This document shows, piece after piece, positions 34,460 to 46,400 of a stretch of DNA of 64,000 bases (the stretch's first letter is position 1; each line of letters begins with the position of its first letter). The stretch is taken from NCBI GenBank assembly GCA_033239125.1, contig BSWB01000002.1, positions 84,812,560-84,876,559 of the forward strand, read 5' to 3'. The DNA comes from Fagopyrum homotropicum. Taxonomy: Eukaryota > Streptophyta > Magnoliopsida > Caryophyllales > Polygonaceae. The notes under the pieces were generated by a model. That model was given only the letters and a program-made list of their open reading frames with translations. It did no database searches and was not told the origin of the DNA. The translations under genes were made by a program, and so were the position numbers.

Positions 34460-34530
34460 TGGTATCAGAGCTTTTGACGTTCAACCTACAAAAAGAGTCG
34501 GCTAATCCCCGTATCAGTTGGTATCAGAGC
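34460..34530 (+). other. Duplicated primer binding site of element E
   Basis: TGGTATCAGAGC occurs twice, at 34460-34471 and 34519-34530. Each copy is preceded by the LTR terminus (CGGCTAATCCCCGTATCA at about 34440-34457 and 34499-34516). The repeat period is 59 bp, so the LTR end plus primer site was tandemly duplicated. Confidence 0.85.
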
Positions 34531-35836
34531 CATTGCCATTTCTATTCCAAGTTTTTGATTGAACTAACAAGTTTGTTGCTTTTGTTTGTGAAATTTGGAC
34601 GCCGGCACCACTCCAACACCACGCCTACACCGCGCCTACCACCAGTCCCTTGTGCCTACCACAACGCTGCCACCAGCTTTGTCCCACGTCCAAACACAAC
34701 ACCAAACAAGCCCTAAACTTTCAAAAAAAATTATAATTTTAGGCTGAATCGTCCAGCCTATTTTCAAGCTACCAACCACCTCTTTCCTCCACATTTTCAG
34801 CCTATTTTTTGAATTTTCACCCTTGGTTAGCTATATTCTTGGTCAACTCTATCCTCTTGCAACTAATTAGGATTTTCTTAGCATTTTGTTTTATTTTTCT
34901 TTAATACTAGCATAAATTTCGAATTAGTTGGTTGTTATTATTTGTTTTATTTGCTTTCATTTTAGTAACTAGATAGCTAGCAACTCTGAAGTTGTTATAG
35001 GATTTTATTTCTTTCATTTTTTATTTCATTTGTCTCTTTGAATTCAAATTGAGATCTAATTTTCTAGTTTAAAAAAACAAAAAAAAAAAGAGAGAAAAGA
35101 GATCCGAGATTAAAAAAAAAAAGAAAGAAGAAAAAGAAATCCGAGATTCAAAAAAAAAAAGAAAGAAACAAAAGAAAAAGAAAAGAAAAGAAAAAGAAAT
35201 CAGCCTTAGTTATTCATTTCATTTCATTCTTACTAGCTTATTCTTGCTTTATTTCATAGTATGTAATAGTTGAAGTTGTGCATGCTATGTGTTATTTTCA
35301 GCAACCAAAGAGGACTACAAAGGAGCTCATCTCACTCAAAGGGACCAACCATTCACGCCTAGCCTAGCCTCACCCTAGCCTAGCCACGCCTTGGCCCACG
35401 ACTAGCTCACTTCACTCGAGCCACGCCTTAGCCTTGACCAGCCCTTCTACACACACCTTCGGTGTCCAAGGTTTTCTTGCTTAGGCTTGACGAGTAAGTT
35501 CTTTCAAGGCTTATCTTGAGTTCAAATTTTGAGTCCATACTTAGTTGCATATAACATTCGTGCAACTTGTCCTTTCCGTTTTGAGTCTTTTTCTTTTCTT
35601 TTATTGAGTCAAACACGTTTTTAAGGTGATTGAAATCAAATTTCGCTTCTACTTTAAAGCTTTTGTTTGGCTAAGTATTGAACTCACGTGAGGTTTTTGA
35701 CTAATACAAGACGAGCCATCAACAAGCTTGTTGAGCACCACTAGAGAGTGAGAGTTTACTTTCGAGTGATACACTTGTGAGGCGTTTTTGTTTTAAGCTA
35801 ACCTAACGTGTTTGAGTGTTTTAGTGTCTTTGAACA
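34531..35836 (+). other. Leader of element E with purine-rich tract
   Basis: Non-coding. At about 35070-35205 there is a nearly pure A/G run containing three repeats of a GAGATCCGAGATT-type core separated by A-runs. The rest is CT-rich and CAC-rich. It ends at the gag ATG at 35837. No other feature seen. Confidence 0.6.
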
Positions 35837-36675
35837 ATGTCGGGAACTCCCACAGGTACGCCGATCCCCGAGCCTATTTCCCCGGAGTTGTTTAACCTTA
35901 TCAAGGGCTTGAAAGATAGCATTGAAGGGTTAACTACAAGGCTGTCCAGCTTGGAGGCGACTAAGGTAGTTCCGGAGCCTCGGCCACTAGGAGGCAACAA
36001 GGAGGTAGGAGACAACTCGAGAGCTCAACACCAAGGGCAAGACCGAATACCACTCCAAAGCCAACAAGAGGCGTTTCAAGCAGCTCGGCACTCTAATGCC
36101 ACGCAGCGCTCTCAGAATGTCCAAGGCTTAGGCCACGCCGTGTCCCAACCAGGATGGGGCAATCTTGATTTCAAGGAGCACGTTTCTATCCATTCTTCTC
36201 CTATTATACATGATAATATGCCTAACTATCCTCAACAGTTTCTGAATCAAGCTTATGAACAAGATGAGGACGGTGATGGAGATGACGAGGAATGGAGGCC
36301 AAACGGGCAAAGGGAGCGCCAACAACCCCGGAGACCGCATGACGCCCGGCGCCAAGACGAGCAGAGGCGTGAGCCCTATGGTGGCCAGCCAAGGAGGGAG
36401 CGAGATCCGGAGTATGATGGCCTTGGCAAAGTGAAGGTGAAGATCCCAAGCTTTGAATGAAGACAAGAAGTCAAGGAAGTAAGGTTGCCTATGGTGGCCA
36501 GCCAAGGAGGGAGCGAGATCCAGCCACGGTGAAGATCCCAAGTTTTTCTAACGAGATAGATCTTTTTCCCTATAGCTCTATGACAGAATTGCTCCACCTA
36601 GCAATCAAAGTAGAAAGGAAAATGAAGAGAAGAAGTCAAGGAAGTAAGGTTGCCTATGGCGCGCCTAGCTCATAG
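35837..36675 (+). pseudogene. gag: Element E gag (rearranged)
   Basis: ATG 35837 opens MSGTPTGTPIPEP, then the coiled-coil-like SPELFNLIKGLKDSIEGL, an acidic patch and an RE-rich stretch up to GLGKVKVKIPSFE-stop at 36460. What follows is scrambled. A block TATGGTGGCCAGCCAAGGAG occurs at 36377 and 36489, and a block GAAGTCAAGGAAGTAAGG occurs at about 36467 and 36634, as overlapping duplications. The capsid core seen in H (TEWETKVEQIW through TWEHMKALMRARF) is missing; only EIDLFPYSSMTELLHLAIKVERK remains. This gag cannot form a normal capsid. Confidence 0.75.
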
Positions 36676-36840
36676 AGGAGCCAAGGAGGCCGCCAACAAG
36701 GGAATTACAACCGGGAGGTGCCAAGCAAGAAGAAGCTAGCCCCGGAGCAAGGAGGCCCACGCAAGGCTCCTTATGCAGCCGCTACCTAGTCCACGCCTAC
36801 ACTACCTAAAGGCACTCAAGGGAGTACTTCTAACCCTTCA

Positions 36841-36936
36841 TCTAGAGCTAGGGATATTGTATGTTTTAAGTGCCAAGGAAGAGGGCACATGATGAAGGAT
36901 TGTCCTAACAAAAGAACTTTGCTAATAATCATTTAG
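36841..36936 (+). pseudogene. gag: Element E gag zinc knuckle
   Basis: Reads DIVCFKCQGRGHMMKDCPNKRTLL, an intact CX2CX4HX4C knuckle, then a frameshift to a TAG near 36934. It is preceded by a proline/serine-rich linker (36676-36840) with stops. Confidence 0.75.
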
Positions 36937-36992
36937 GGCAATATGAGTCTGAATCTGAGCATGAGCATGATAATGACGATTTTGAGCTTAAT

Positions 36993-39344
36993 ATGCATGA
37001 TCATGATGATTTGGATGATGATGGGATTGAATATGAGCAAGGAGATTGTTTATTAGCTAAAAGAGTGTTATTTGATCATCCTAGCTCATTCCTAGCTAAC
37101 ACTTCCATGATTTGTGATAAAAGTCTTGAGCATGATAATTCTTTGATAGCTAGGAGAACTTTAAGTGTACAACCGGCTCCTTGTGAAGATAACCAAAGAG
37201 AAAACTTGTTTCACACTAGATGCTCGGTTAAAGGAAAGGTTTGTTGCAATATTGCTAGCACCGAAATGATATCTAAGTTGCAAATTCCTACATTTTATCA
37301 CCCTAGGCCATATAAGCTGCATTGGATGAATGAATGTAGTGAGTTAAAGGTTAATAGGCAAGCTAAGATCACTTTTACTTTAGGCCATTATGAAGATACG
37401 ATTTTATGTGATGTCGTGCCTATGCAAGCTTGTCATGTGTTGTTAGGCCGCCCTTGGCAATATGATAGGAGAGTTATGCATGATGGTTTTACAAATAGAT
37501 ATTCTTTTGTATTCAATGGTAAAACCGTGACTCTTAAGCCTATGACTCCCTTGCAGATTGCGGAGGCATTTAAGAAGAAGAAGGCAAGTGAGCAAGAGCA
37601 AGGACAAGCTAAGAAGGGGAGCAAGCCGTCGAGCCAAGACCCCTCCCTAGCCACGCCTTCTAACCACCAACCTAGCACCCTTGTGTCCACGGCCACAAAA
37701 CAGCCCACAACAGCCTTGTTAGCTTCCAAACTTGAGCTACAAAATGACTACCTACCCTTAGACACCACCTTGATGATGTTGTGTAAGGAGCTCACCTTGA
37801 TGAGTGATGAAACCAAGGCTAGCTTACCACCTACTATCTCAGTCATCCTTGAGGAGTTTAAGGATGTGTTTCCGGAAGAAATACCACATGGCCTTCCACC
37901 TTTGAGAGGTATTGAGCACCAAACTGACCTTATCCCCGGCGCCACACTCCCAAATAGACCAGCCTACCGAATGAACCCAAAGGAGAGTCAAGAGATCCAA
38001 GCGCAAGTTCAAGACTTCCTAGACAAGGGCTACGTGAGGGAGAGCTTAAGTCCGTGTGCCGTGCCCGTGCTCTTGGTGCCTAAGAAGGACAACACATGGA
38101 GGATGTGTGTTGATTGTCGAGCTATCAACAACATCACCATCAAGTACCGCCACCCTATTCCCCGCCTAGATGACATGTTTGATGAGCTACATGGTGCCAC
38201 CACATTTAGCAAGATAGACCTACGGAGTGGCTACCATCAAATTCGAATGAAGGAGGGGGACGAGTGGAAAACAGCATTCAAAACTAAGTTTGGTTTGTAT
38301 GAGTGGCTTGTTATGCCATTTGGGTTAACTAATGCTCCTTCTACATTTATGCGCTTAATGAACTATGTTTTGAGACATTTTATAGGGAAGTTTGTTGTAG
38401 TATACTTTGATGATATCTTAATCTATAGCAGGTCCCTAGAGGAGCATGAAGAACATCTAAGTGAAGTAGTTCTGACGCTTAGGGTTCAACACTTGTATGC
38501 TAATCTTAAGAAATGTAGCTTTTGCACTAATGAGGTTATATTTCTTGGTTTTGTAGTGACTACACAAGGCCTACAAGTTGATGAGGAGAAGATTAGAGCA
38601 ATCAAAGATTGGCCCACGCCAACATCCATCAGCCAAGTAAGGAGTTTCCATGGGCTTGCAAGCTTCTATAGGCGCTTTGTGAGAGACTTTAGTACCGTTG
38701 CCGCGCCCTTGATAGAAATTTGCAAGAAGCATGCGCCATTTGTGTGGGAGGAGGCGCAAGAACGTGCCTTTAGCAAGCTGAAATTGGTCTTAACCGAGGC
38801 GCCCTTGCTAGCTCTTCCCGACTTCACTAGGCCCTTTGAAGGGAAGTGTGACGCCTCGGGCATTGGCATAGGCGGCGTGCTCATGCAAGAAGGTAAGCCT
38901 ATTGCCTTCTTTAGTGAAAAGCTCAAAGGAGCATGTCTTAATTACTCTACCTATGATAAAGAGTTATATGCTTTGTTTAGAGTGCTTAAGACATGGCAAC
39001 ACTACTTGTGGCCTAGAGAGTTTATTTTGCATTCCGATCATGAGTCTTTGAAGCATTTTCGGAGTCAAGAGAAACTAGATAGGAGGCATGGTAGGTAAAT
39101 GAAGTTTATTGAGACTTTTCCCTATGTTATCAAGTATAAAAAGGGAAAAGACAATGTAGTGGCGGATGCCCTCTCTAAGAGGCACACATTGTTGACTACA
39201 TTGGATGCTAAGGTATTAGGCTTTGTTTACATTAAGGAGCTCTATGAATCTGATATTGATTTTGGTGATACATATAAGTTATGTGTGCAAAAAGGTTCCT
39301 TAGATAAATACTATTTGTTTGAGTGTTTTTTTGTTTCGAATTGA
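36993..39344 (+). pseudogene. pol: Element E protease, RT and RNase H (truncated)
   Basis: A 701-codon frame (36993-39098), then a TAA at 39096 and a second frame to 39344. The protease lacks its active site: KGKVCCNIAST joins directly where H and I have an IIDGGS segment in between, a short in-frame deletion. RT is otherwise complete (WRMCVDCRAINN, FGLTNAPSTFMRLM, catalytic VYFDD near 38400-38412), as is RNase H (CDASGIGIGG, HSDHESL, VVADALSKR). It breaks off at 39363, at the edge of LTR J, before the integrase. Confidence 0.83.
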
Positions 39345-39363
39345 TAAGGTGTACATACCTAGG

Positions 39364-39685
39364 TGATACGGAATTGTCCGTGTTTGAGTCGATCTAGGTA
39401 CAATGATCTCGAATCCGGCTGAATGAGGCGAATCCAGAATGCGGAATGAAACGTAGATGGTGAATGGCGCAGGAAGGTGTAGAGAAGAACCAAAGAGAGT
39501 CAACGAAGGAACCAAGGCTGAAGAGCCAAAACCCCAATCGTGAATGCCCTAGACCCGTCTCCAATACAACTTTACACTAGCTCCGGCTGGACTAGCACAA
39601 AGAGGGACTCGTGAAGGCTCGAAGCACCAATCCGAAGGCGGTTGACACAAACAAGCTCAGCCAAGCAAACAACAGCAATGCCAAC
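39364..39685 (-). repeat. 3' LTR of J, part 1
   Basis: On the + strand it begins TGATACGG (sense end CCGTATCA). It breaks at 39685 in CCAAC, the target duplication of B, and continues at 50926. Confidence 0.85.
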
Positions 39686-40512
39686 TGTTACGCTAAGATC
39701 GTGATGCGCAAATGGGTTTTAAATTTATAACTCGAACTAATTTCTAACTACCTAGCGAAACCCGCAGTGTACGGGACGTTTGTAGAAGGGTTAGTATTCC
39801 GAGGTCGAACACAAAGACTAAGGTGAAATTGATTCGAATTGTGATTGAATTTAGTAAAGATCTAGGTTAAAAGAAAAGAAGGAAATAAAGAAAAGAAAAT
39901 CTCAAATGTTTTTGGTTGGTTTTTGGTGATCAATCAAGGATCACAATTCATGCAAAGTAAACAATCAAACTAAACTAAGAATCAACACAAATAAACAAGC
40001 TAAACAAGATAATGATCAAAGAAAGAAAAAACGGATTCTAGGGGTTGGAAGTTCCGGTTATGGCATAGGACTCAAGTTATCTATTCATTCCTTGGATTAA
40101 CTATGATATGTTGGGAATAAGCGTTTCTAGATTGGGATCAATTACCGGGTAGGTCTCATGGTCCAACTAGGCCACTCCTAAGGTCTCATTACCGGGTAAG
40201 TCTCTAAGAACCTAAGGATAGGAATTTTACACAAACCGGATTGTTAATTAGGGGTCTAACCTATCCTTACCGGGTAAGTCTTGAAAAGGAAAGTCCTAAA
40301 CAACTATCCTAGCACTCCTAATCCAATGGCGGCTTACTAGGCTCACCACTACCTAAGGTTTATTATCTTTAGAATCTAAGAGCAAGGATTACCGGGTAAG
40401 TCTCTCCTAGCACTTAGTTACTACACTAGGTTACCCTAGGGTAGGTTAAACTCAACAAACACTTAGGATTTCAACATTCTATAGATCTAAGGCAAGATTC
40501 TTCGAACCAGGG

Positions 40513-40573
40513 AAAATCACGGTTTGTTCTACCTAAACCACGGCCGTGGTCAGACAAGAACTACCCGTGATTT
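40513..40573. promoter_or_regulatory. Palindromic motif cluster, CCACGG type, downstream LTR copy of B
   Basis: AAATCACGG (40514-40522) and CCGTGATTT (40565-40573) are exact reverse complements. Between them lies the 14-bp perfect palindrome ACCACGGCCGTGGT (40537-40550). The 5' LTR has the same cluster around 49940-49953. Confidence 0.7.
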
Positions 40574-41141
40574 CTAACAGCTGCTACGTTCATAAACACA
40601 AGTCATCCAAAGGTAAATCTAAGTCCGTCCTATCATAGCCCTAGCCATAACCATCCTTTCCTTACCCTAGAACCACATCAATTTAGCCTACAACGTTCAT
40701 AATAGAAATCGAAGCAAACAAACATAAAATCATAACATCCATTGCAAGATAATGAAGGGAAAGAGATGGACAATTAAACTAAAACAAAACCAAGCTGAAA
40801 ATAGAATTAGAATAACTCACAATCCTTCCAAGGAAGGTTCAATGATTCATACAACTCTTAGAAATAAAATCCGGAATTCTTCACTACAAAACTATCAAGT
40901 GTGGTGATGGTGTGTGTTCTTCTTCTCCTCTTCAATGGAGCTCTCCTTCTTCTCTTTGACACTTTCCTTCCTAGAAAAACTTCTTGTTGAGAGAATATTT
41001 CTTGTTAGAGAGAAAATGGATAATGGATGAGCTGCTCCAAGCTCCCCAGCTACCTCTCACAGCCCATGAAGGACCACTTTTATAACAAACTTGCATGAGC
41101 TAGCCATGAGAGTCGTGGCACAGCTGTCACAAGAATCTGGC

Positions 41142-41190
41142 AAAATCCACGGTTGATTCCACGGCCGTGGAGTGTCAGAAAACCGTGATT
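41142..41190. promoter_or_regulatory. Palindromic motif cluster, CCACGG type, promoter-proximal copy of B
   Basis: AAATCCACGG (about 41143-41152), the 14-bp palindrome TCCACGGCCGTGGA (41158-41171), and CCGTGATTC (41183-41191). It lies about 60-105 bp upstream of the sense TATA box. The 5' LTR copy has its palindrome at 50561-50574. Confidence 0.7.
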
Positions 41191-41517
41191 CTGTGCAGAA
41201 ACTTCGCCTTGGATCATTAAGCTGTGGTTTGGTGCATGGCAAGTGTTGGCAAGGCTCCATGAGTCCTCCTTAGCCTTTAGCTTGTGTCCTAATGAGTCCG
41301 AGGGTGTGCCATCTAGATGAACGATCCTCAAACGTATTGTTTTGCTCCTAAATCTCCCGAAATACCTATAAAACACGCACAAGTCCGTGTAGACGTCTAT
41401 CTCGGCAAAATACATGAATTGAGTGGAAAACGTCATGAACTAGTGCTAAACTATGCATGAATGAGTGAGAAATCTATCTAAATGTTACCTAAAACTAAGT
41501 CATAAATCGTGTTATCA

Positions 41518-43202
41518 AAATACCCCATACTTAAGGTTTGCTCGTCCCCGAGCAAATTCCCAACTATAGACTAAGAGATGACATGATTTATGTATGCAAA
41601 AAAATGGCAAAATCTTTTTGGGTTTGTGCTTCTATTTTTGGTTCACCTTCAAAGTCATGTTTCATGGCAAAGGACAAGCAATCATGCATCAAACAAATGA
41701 AGGTATGGAAAGACAATTGTACTTAACTCAAAAGTATGCATGAAATGTAAAGATGAAGAAGTCAAGAAGGTCAAGAGTACATCCAATCTAAATCACTAAG
41801 TCTTACAAACACGCAAATAGGTCATAAGGTCTTGTGAGATAAAAGGGCCAAGAAATGTAGTGATTGGGTGGGGATTTCTAGATTATGTGATGCTAATCCG
41901 GGAATGGAACTAACTCCACATCCTTGTCCTCGATCAACTTCCCTCAAGTGTATATTTTCCTCTATCTTTTCTTTCTTTTCTTTTTCTTTGACTTGTTTTT
42001 GAGACAATGACATTGGTGTACAAAAGCCGAAACCTTGGTGATTAGCCGTCCTCGGGCTTTTTCTTAGTTTTCGAGGTGCATTCACACCGGGCACACATAC
42101 CAAAGCTCGTTAGGACTATTGATTCATTTGACTTTGGCAAGGCACCAACACCCGATTATGTGAAGTGTACCGAGTTACTTGTCATTTAAACCAATGTCCC
42201 CAAACCTATATTATTGGCTACACTTTTCACAACAAATTCAGCATTTTATGCATGGTATTCTTTTCATCAACAACTTCACCTCACACTTGCTTTTCACACA
42301 CATCAACACACTAGCATGCTCCTATTCCCGGATGGGTTAAAAGAGGTCAAATTTATCTCAATTGAGGTGCTCAAGCAATCATGATTAAGAGGAGAAGTAG
42401 AGAAAGATTGAATTGCCTCATTCATTCCTAGATGGCATGCAAGAACTATCATGTAATTTCGATCTTCACTACTCAATCCTTTCTAGGCAAACATCATGGT
42501 CACAAATCATTCATAGAATTTCAAGAGAAGTAGTTCAAGTCCACATATGCGTTCATTAATCCTAACACATGAGGCCATCTATAACCAATTCACAAGACAA
42601 GATTCATCATTAGGATCATATCCAAGTCTAGAAAGCACAAAAAAATTTTTTTAAATTTTCTGAATTTTTATGGGATTTTCGATTTAAGTATGTACAATGC
42701 AAGACATGTGAAGATTTTAAACTATCCTAGATGCTCATCATGCAAAGGATCATGCAAACCCACCCCATACTTAGAAACACATTGTCCCCAATGTGGTATA
42801 CAAGTAAAGAGAGTGAAAGAAGGTTCTCACAATGTAAGAATGGTTTGTTACGGTATTTGGGATTGCTCAATAGTGAATTGACGTTTGATGATCCTATCAA
42901 CCATGGTAGAGAGCTCTAAACATCCATCAAAGTTTCGGGACCCACACTAGGCACCGCTAGCCGTCCAAGTTCCGCGTCCGCTCCACCCATAATTGATGAG
43001 GGTTTCATCATCATCATTCCTATGTCAAGCAAGGCCTCCAATGCCACTAATGTTCTAGCACAAACACAAAGTAGACAAAACACACACAAAGATAGAAAAA
43101 TGTAGAAACAAAAGCAAATTAAGAAAAGAAAAATGTTACCAATGGGTTGCCTCCCACCAAGCGCTTCTTTAAGGTCATTAGCTTGACCAAACTCGGGGGC
43201 GT
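41518..43202 (-). other. 3' untranslated region of B with two hairpin/polypurine modules
   Basis: Non-coding 1.7 kb between pol and 3' LTR. The polypurine-like tract (sense TAAGTATGGGGTATTTT) adjoins the LTR and follows a hairpin at 41537-41556: 8-bp stem TTTGCTCG/CGAGCAAA, sense loop GGGA. A second module, hairpin 42778-42795 (stem CACATTG/CAATGTG, sense loop GGGA) with sense TAAGTATGGGG beside it, lies about 1.2 kb upstream. No env-like frame above 93 codons, and none with a signal peptide or credible membrane protein. Confidence 0.7.
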
Positions 43203-43430
43203 CTACTCAAGGTGAAGCGGGGCAATTATCTCCACCGGAGCTCCCGGGATATACTTCTTCAACCGGTGCCCATTCACCTTAAAGTTCCCACAATGTTGCC
43301 CTCCTATCTCAATGGCTCCATGGGAAAAGATCTTCTTCACCACATATGGCCCGGTCCATCTTGATTTGAGCTTTCTGGGAAAGAGCCTTAGCCTTGAGTT
43401 GAAGAGAAGGACAAGATCTCCTTCACTCAA
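43203..43430 (-). pseudogene. pol: Element B integrase C-terminal end
   Basis: Last 75 codons of pol (EGDLVLLFNSRLRLFPRKLKSRWTGPYVV...), ending LHLE-stop. It is in frame with the main ORF but separated by a TAG near 43480, where the other copies read IYKERTK. The GDLVLL and W-TGPY motifs are the integrase C-terminal fold. Confidence 0.8.
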
Positions 43431-43478
43431 CTCCTTGGGGATGATCCTCTTGTCATGCCATCTTTTGGTTCTCTCTTT

Positions 43479-46400
43479 CTAAATCCGGGCATTCTCATAA
43501 GCGTCCAACCGGATCTCCTCGAGGGCATTCAATTCAAGCAATCTCTTTTCTCCCGCCGCCTTGAGATCAAAATTTAGCCACTTAATGGCCCAATAAGCTC
43601 TATGCTCCATCTCTACCGGAAGATGGCAAGACTTGCCATAGACCAACTTGTAGGTAGTGGTGCCAATCGGTGTCTTGAAGGCGGTTCTATATGCCCATAA
43701 GGCATCATTGAGCCTCATAGCCCAATCCTTTCTAGTCCTAGACACCGTCTTCTCAAGGATGGCCTTGATCTCCCGGTTGGAGATCTCCACTTGGCCACTA
43801 GTTTGGGGATGGTAAGGTGTTGCCACTTTGTGAGTCACCCCATACTTGGCCGAAAGCGCCCCAAAATTCCTATTGGTGAAGTGCTTTCCTCCATCACTAA
43901 TAATCACCCTTGGTGTTCCAAACCTAGGGAAGATCACCCGGTTGAAGAACCACACCACCACCTTGGCATCATTTGTAGGAGAGGCAATTGCCTCCACCCA
44001 TCTTAACACATAGTCCACCGCCAATAGGATGAAGAGATTGCCACATGAAGAAGGGAATGGTCCCATGAAGTCCACACCCCACACATCAAATATTTCGACT
44101 TCTTGGATGTTGTTCAAGGGCATCTCATTCCTTCTTGAGATGTTGCCCGTCCTTTGGCAAGCATCACATGCCGCTACAAAACCTTGCACATCTTTAAACA
44201 AGTTAGGCCAATAAAAACCGGATTGCAATACCTTTGCACACGTCTTGTGTGAGCTAGCATGGCCTCCACATGGTAAGGAGTGACAATGCCAGATCACACT
44301 CTCTAATTCATCTTCCGATATGCATCTTCTAAACATTCCATCCGGGCCTTTCTTGAACAAGAGTGGCTCACTCCAATAGTAGTGCCTCACATCGTTGAAG
44401 AACTTCTTTCTTTGTGCATATGTCAATCCGGGAGGCACTTCCTCACACACTAAGTAGTTCACAATGTCGGCATACCATGGCTCATTTCCTCTAGATACTT
44501 GGAACAAGCATTCCTCTACCATTTGCAATTGCTCATCTCGGAATGAGTCATCAATTGGAATGTCATCTCTTCCAAGCTCTAATGGAGGCAATCTACTAAG
44601 GTGATCCGCCACGGAGTTTTCGGATCCCATCTTATCTCGTATTTCCAAATCAAATTCTTGAAGAAGAAGGATCCACCGAATCAACCTTGGTTTGGCATCC
44701 TTCTTTGTAAGTAGATAACGGATCGCAACATGATCCGTATAAACTATGACCTTCGCTCCAACAAGGTATGAGCGGAACTTCTCAAATGCATACACCACCG
44801 CCAACAACTCCTTCTCGGTGGTAGCATAATTGAGTTGGGCATCATCTAGCGTCTTGCTAGCATAATAAATAGCATGAGTGCGCCCATCTTTCCTTTGCCC
44901 CAAAACAGCCCCTACGGCTACATCGCTTGCATCGCACATGATCTCAAATGGTAGACTCCAATCCGGAGGTTGCATGACAGGTGCGGAGATCAAGGCGTTC
45001 TTCAACCTACAAAAAGCTTCGAGACAATCCTTGGAAAAGACAAAATCAACATCCTTCATTAGTAGGTTAGTGAGAGGCTTAGAAATTTTAGAGAAATCTT
45101 GGATAAACCTCCGGTAAAAACCGGCATGCCCTAAGAAACTCCTTACCCCCTTCACCGAGGTAGGTGGCGGCAATTTCTCTATCGTTTCAATTTTGGCCCT
45201 ATCAACCTCAATGCCACGGTTAGACACCAAGTGTCCTAACACAATGCCTTCACTTACCATGAAGTGGCATTTTTCCCAATTCAAGACAAGATTTGTCTCC
45301 TCACATCTTTGCAATACTAAGGACAAGTTAGCCAAGCAATTATCAAAGGAAGAACCATAAACAGAGAAATCATCCATAAACACTTCCATGATATTTTCTA
45401 TGTATTCCGAAAAGATAGCCATCATACACCTTTGGAAGGTGGCGGGTGCATTACACAACCCAAATGGCATTCTCCTATATGCAAAAGTACCCCATGGACA
45501 TGTAAAGGTCGTTTTCTCTTGATCATCGGGGTGGATAGGGATTTGGAAGAATCCACTATAGCCATCTAGATAGCAAAAATGAGAATGTTGAGCTAACCTT
45601 TCTAGCATTTGGTCAATGAAGGGGAGAGGGAAGTGATCTTTCCTAGAGGCCATGTTCAACTTCCTATAATCGATGCACATTCTCCACCCTGTAACCATCC
45701 TAGTCGGAATTAGTTCATTGTTCTCATTAGTTACTACGGTCATCCCACCCTTCTTAGGAACTACATGAACGGGACTAACCCACTTACTATCCGAGATAGG
45801 GTAGATAATTCCCGCATCTAGCAACTTAATGATTTCCTTTTTGACTACCTCTTTCATTATAGGATTCAATCTCCTTTGATGTTCAATAGAGGGTTTGTGG
45901 TTATCTTCCATCATTATCTTATGCATGCACAAAGAAGGCTTAATGCCAACCAAATCATCAATAGTATAGCCAATGGCTTTCCTATGCAATCTCATTTTAT
46001 GCAACAATTTAGCAAGTTCATCATCACTCAAGCATGCATTAACAATCACAGGATATGTAGAGTTTTCACCAAGAAATACATACTTTAAATGAGAGGGGAG
46101 GGGTTTGAGTTCAAGTTGAGGAGGACCTTTATCGGTTGAAGATGATCCAAATAAAGTTGGATGAGATGAATCCAAAGCAAATGAAGACTCCTCATGGCTC
46201 CTAAAAGCTTGACCATCATCAAGGACTGGTCTAGGGAAAACCACGGCTGGAATCACGGATTGCTCAACTTCCACGGCCGTGGTTCTTGCTAAGCTTGCTT
46301 CCCGGAGTTGTCCAAAAAGTTTGACGGCCGTGGAACTTAAATCTCGACCGTGGAACTTGCACCTGTTCAACACCTCTTCGTGGCTTTCAAATCCAACTCT

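Larger units (their letters stand above)
39686..41517 (-). repeat. 3' LTR of element B (1832 bp)
   Basis: On the + strand TGTTACG...GTTATCA. TATA box (TATAAAA in sense) at 41078-41084, AGACGTCT at 41391-41398, and TTACCGGGTA at 40142, 40189, 40267 and 40389. Palindrome clusters at 40513-40573 and 41142-41190. Confidence 0.92.

Noticed and set aside
34460..34530. tRNA-Met gene remnants
   Set aside because: These are primer binding sites directly after LTR ends.
41518..43202. Env-like ORF expected in some Athila elements
   Set aside because: No frame of useful length or with signal or membrane segments is present here, nor in the equivalent parts of A and C.
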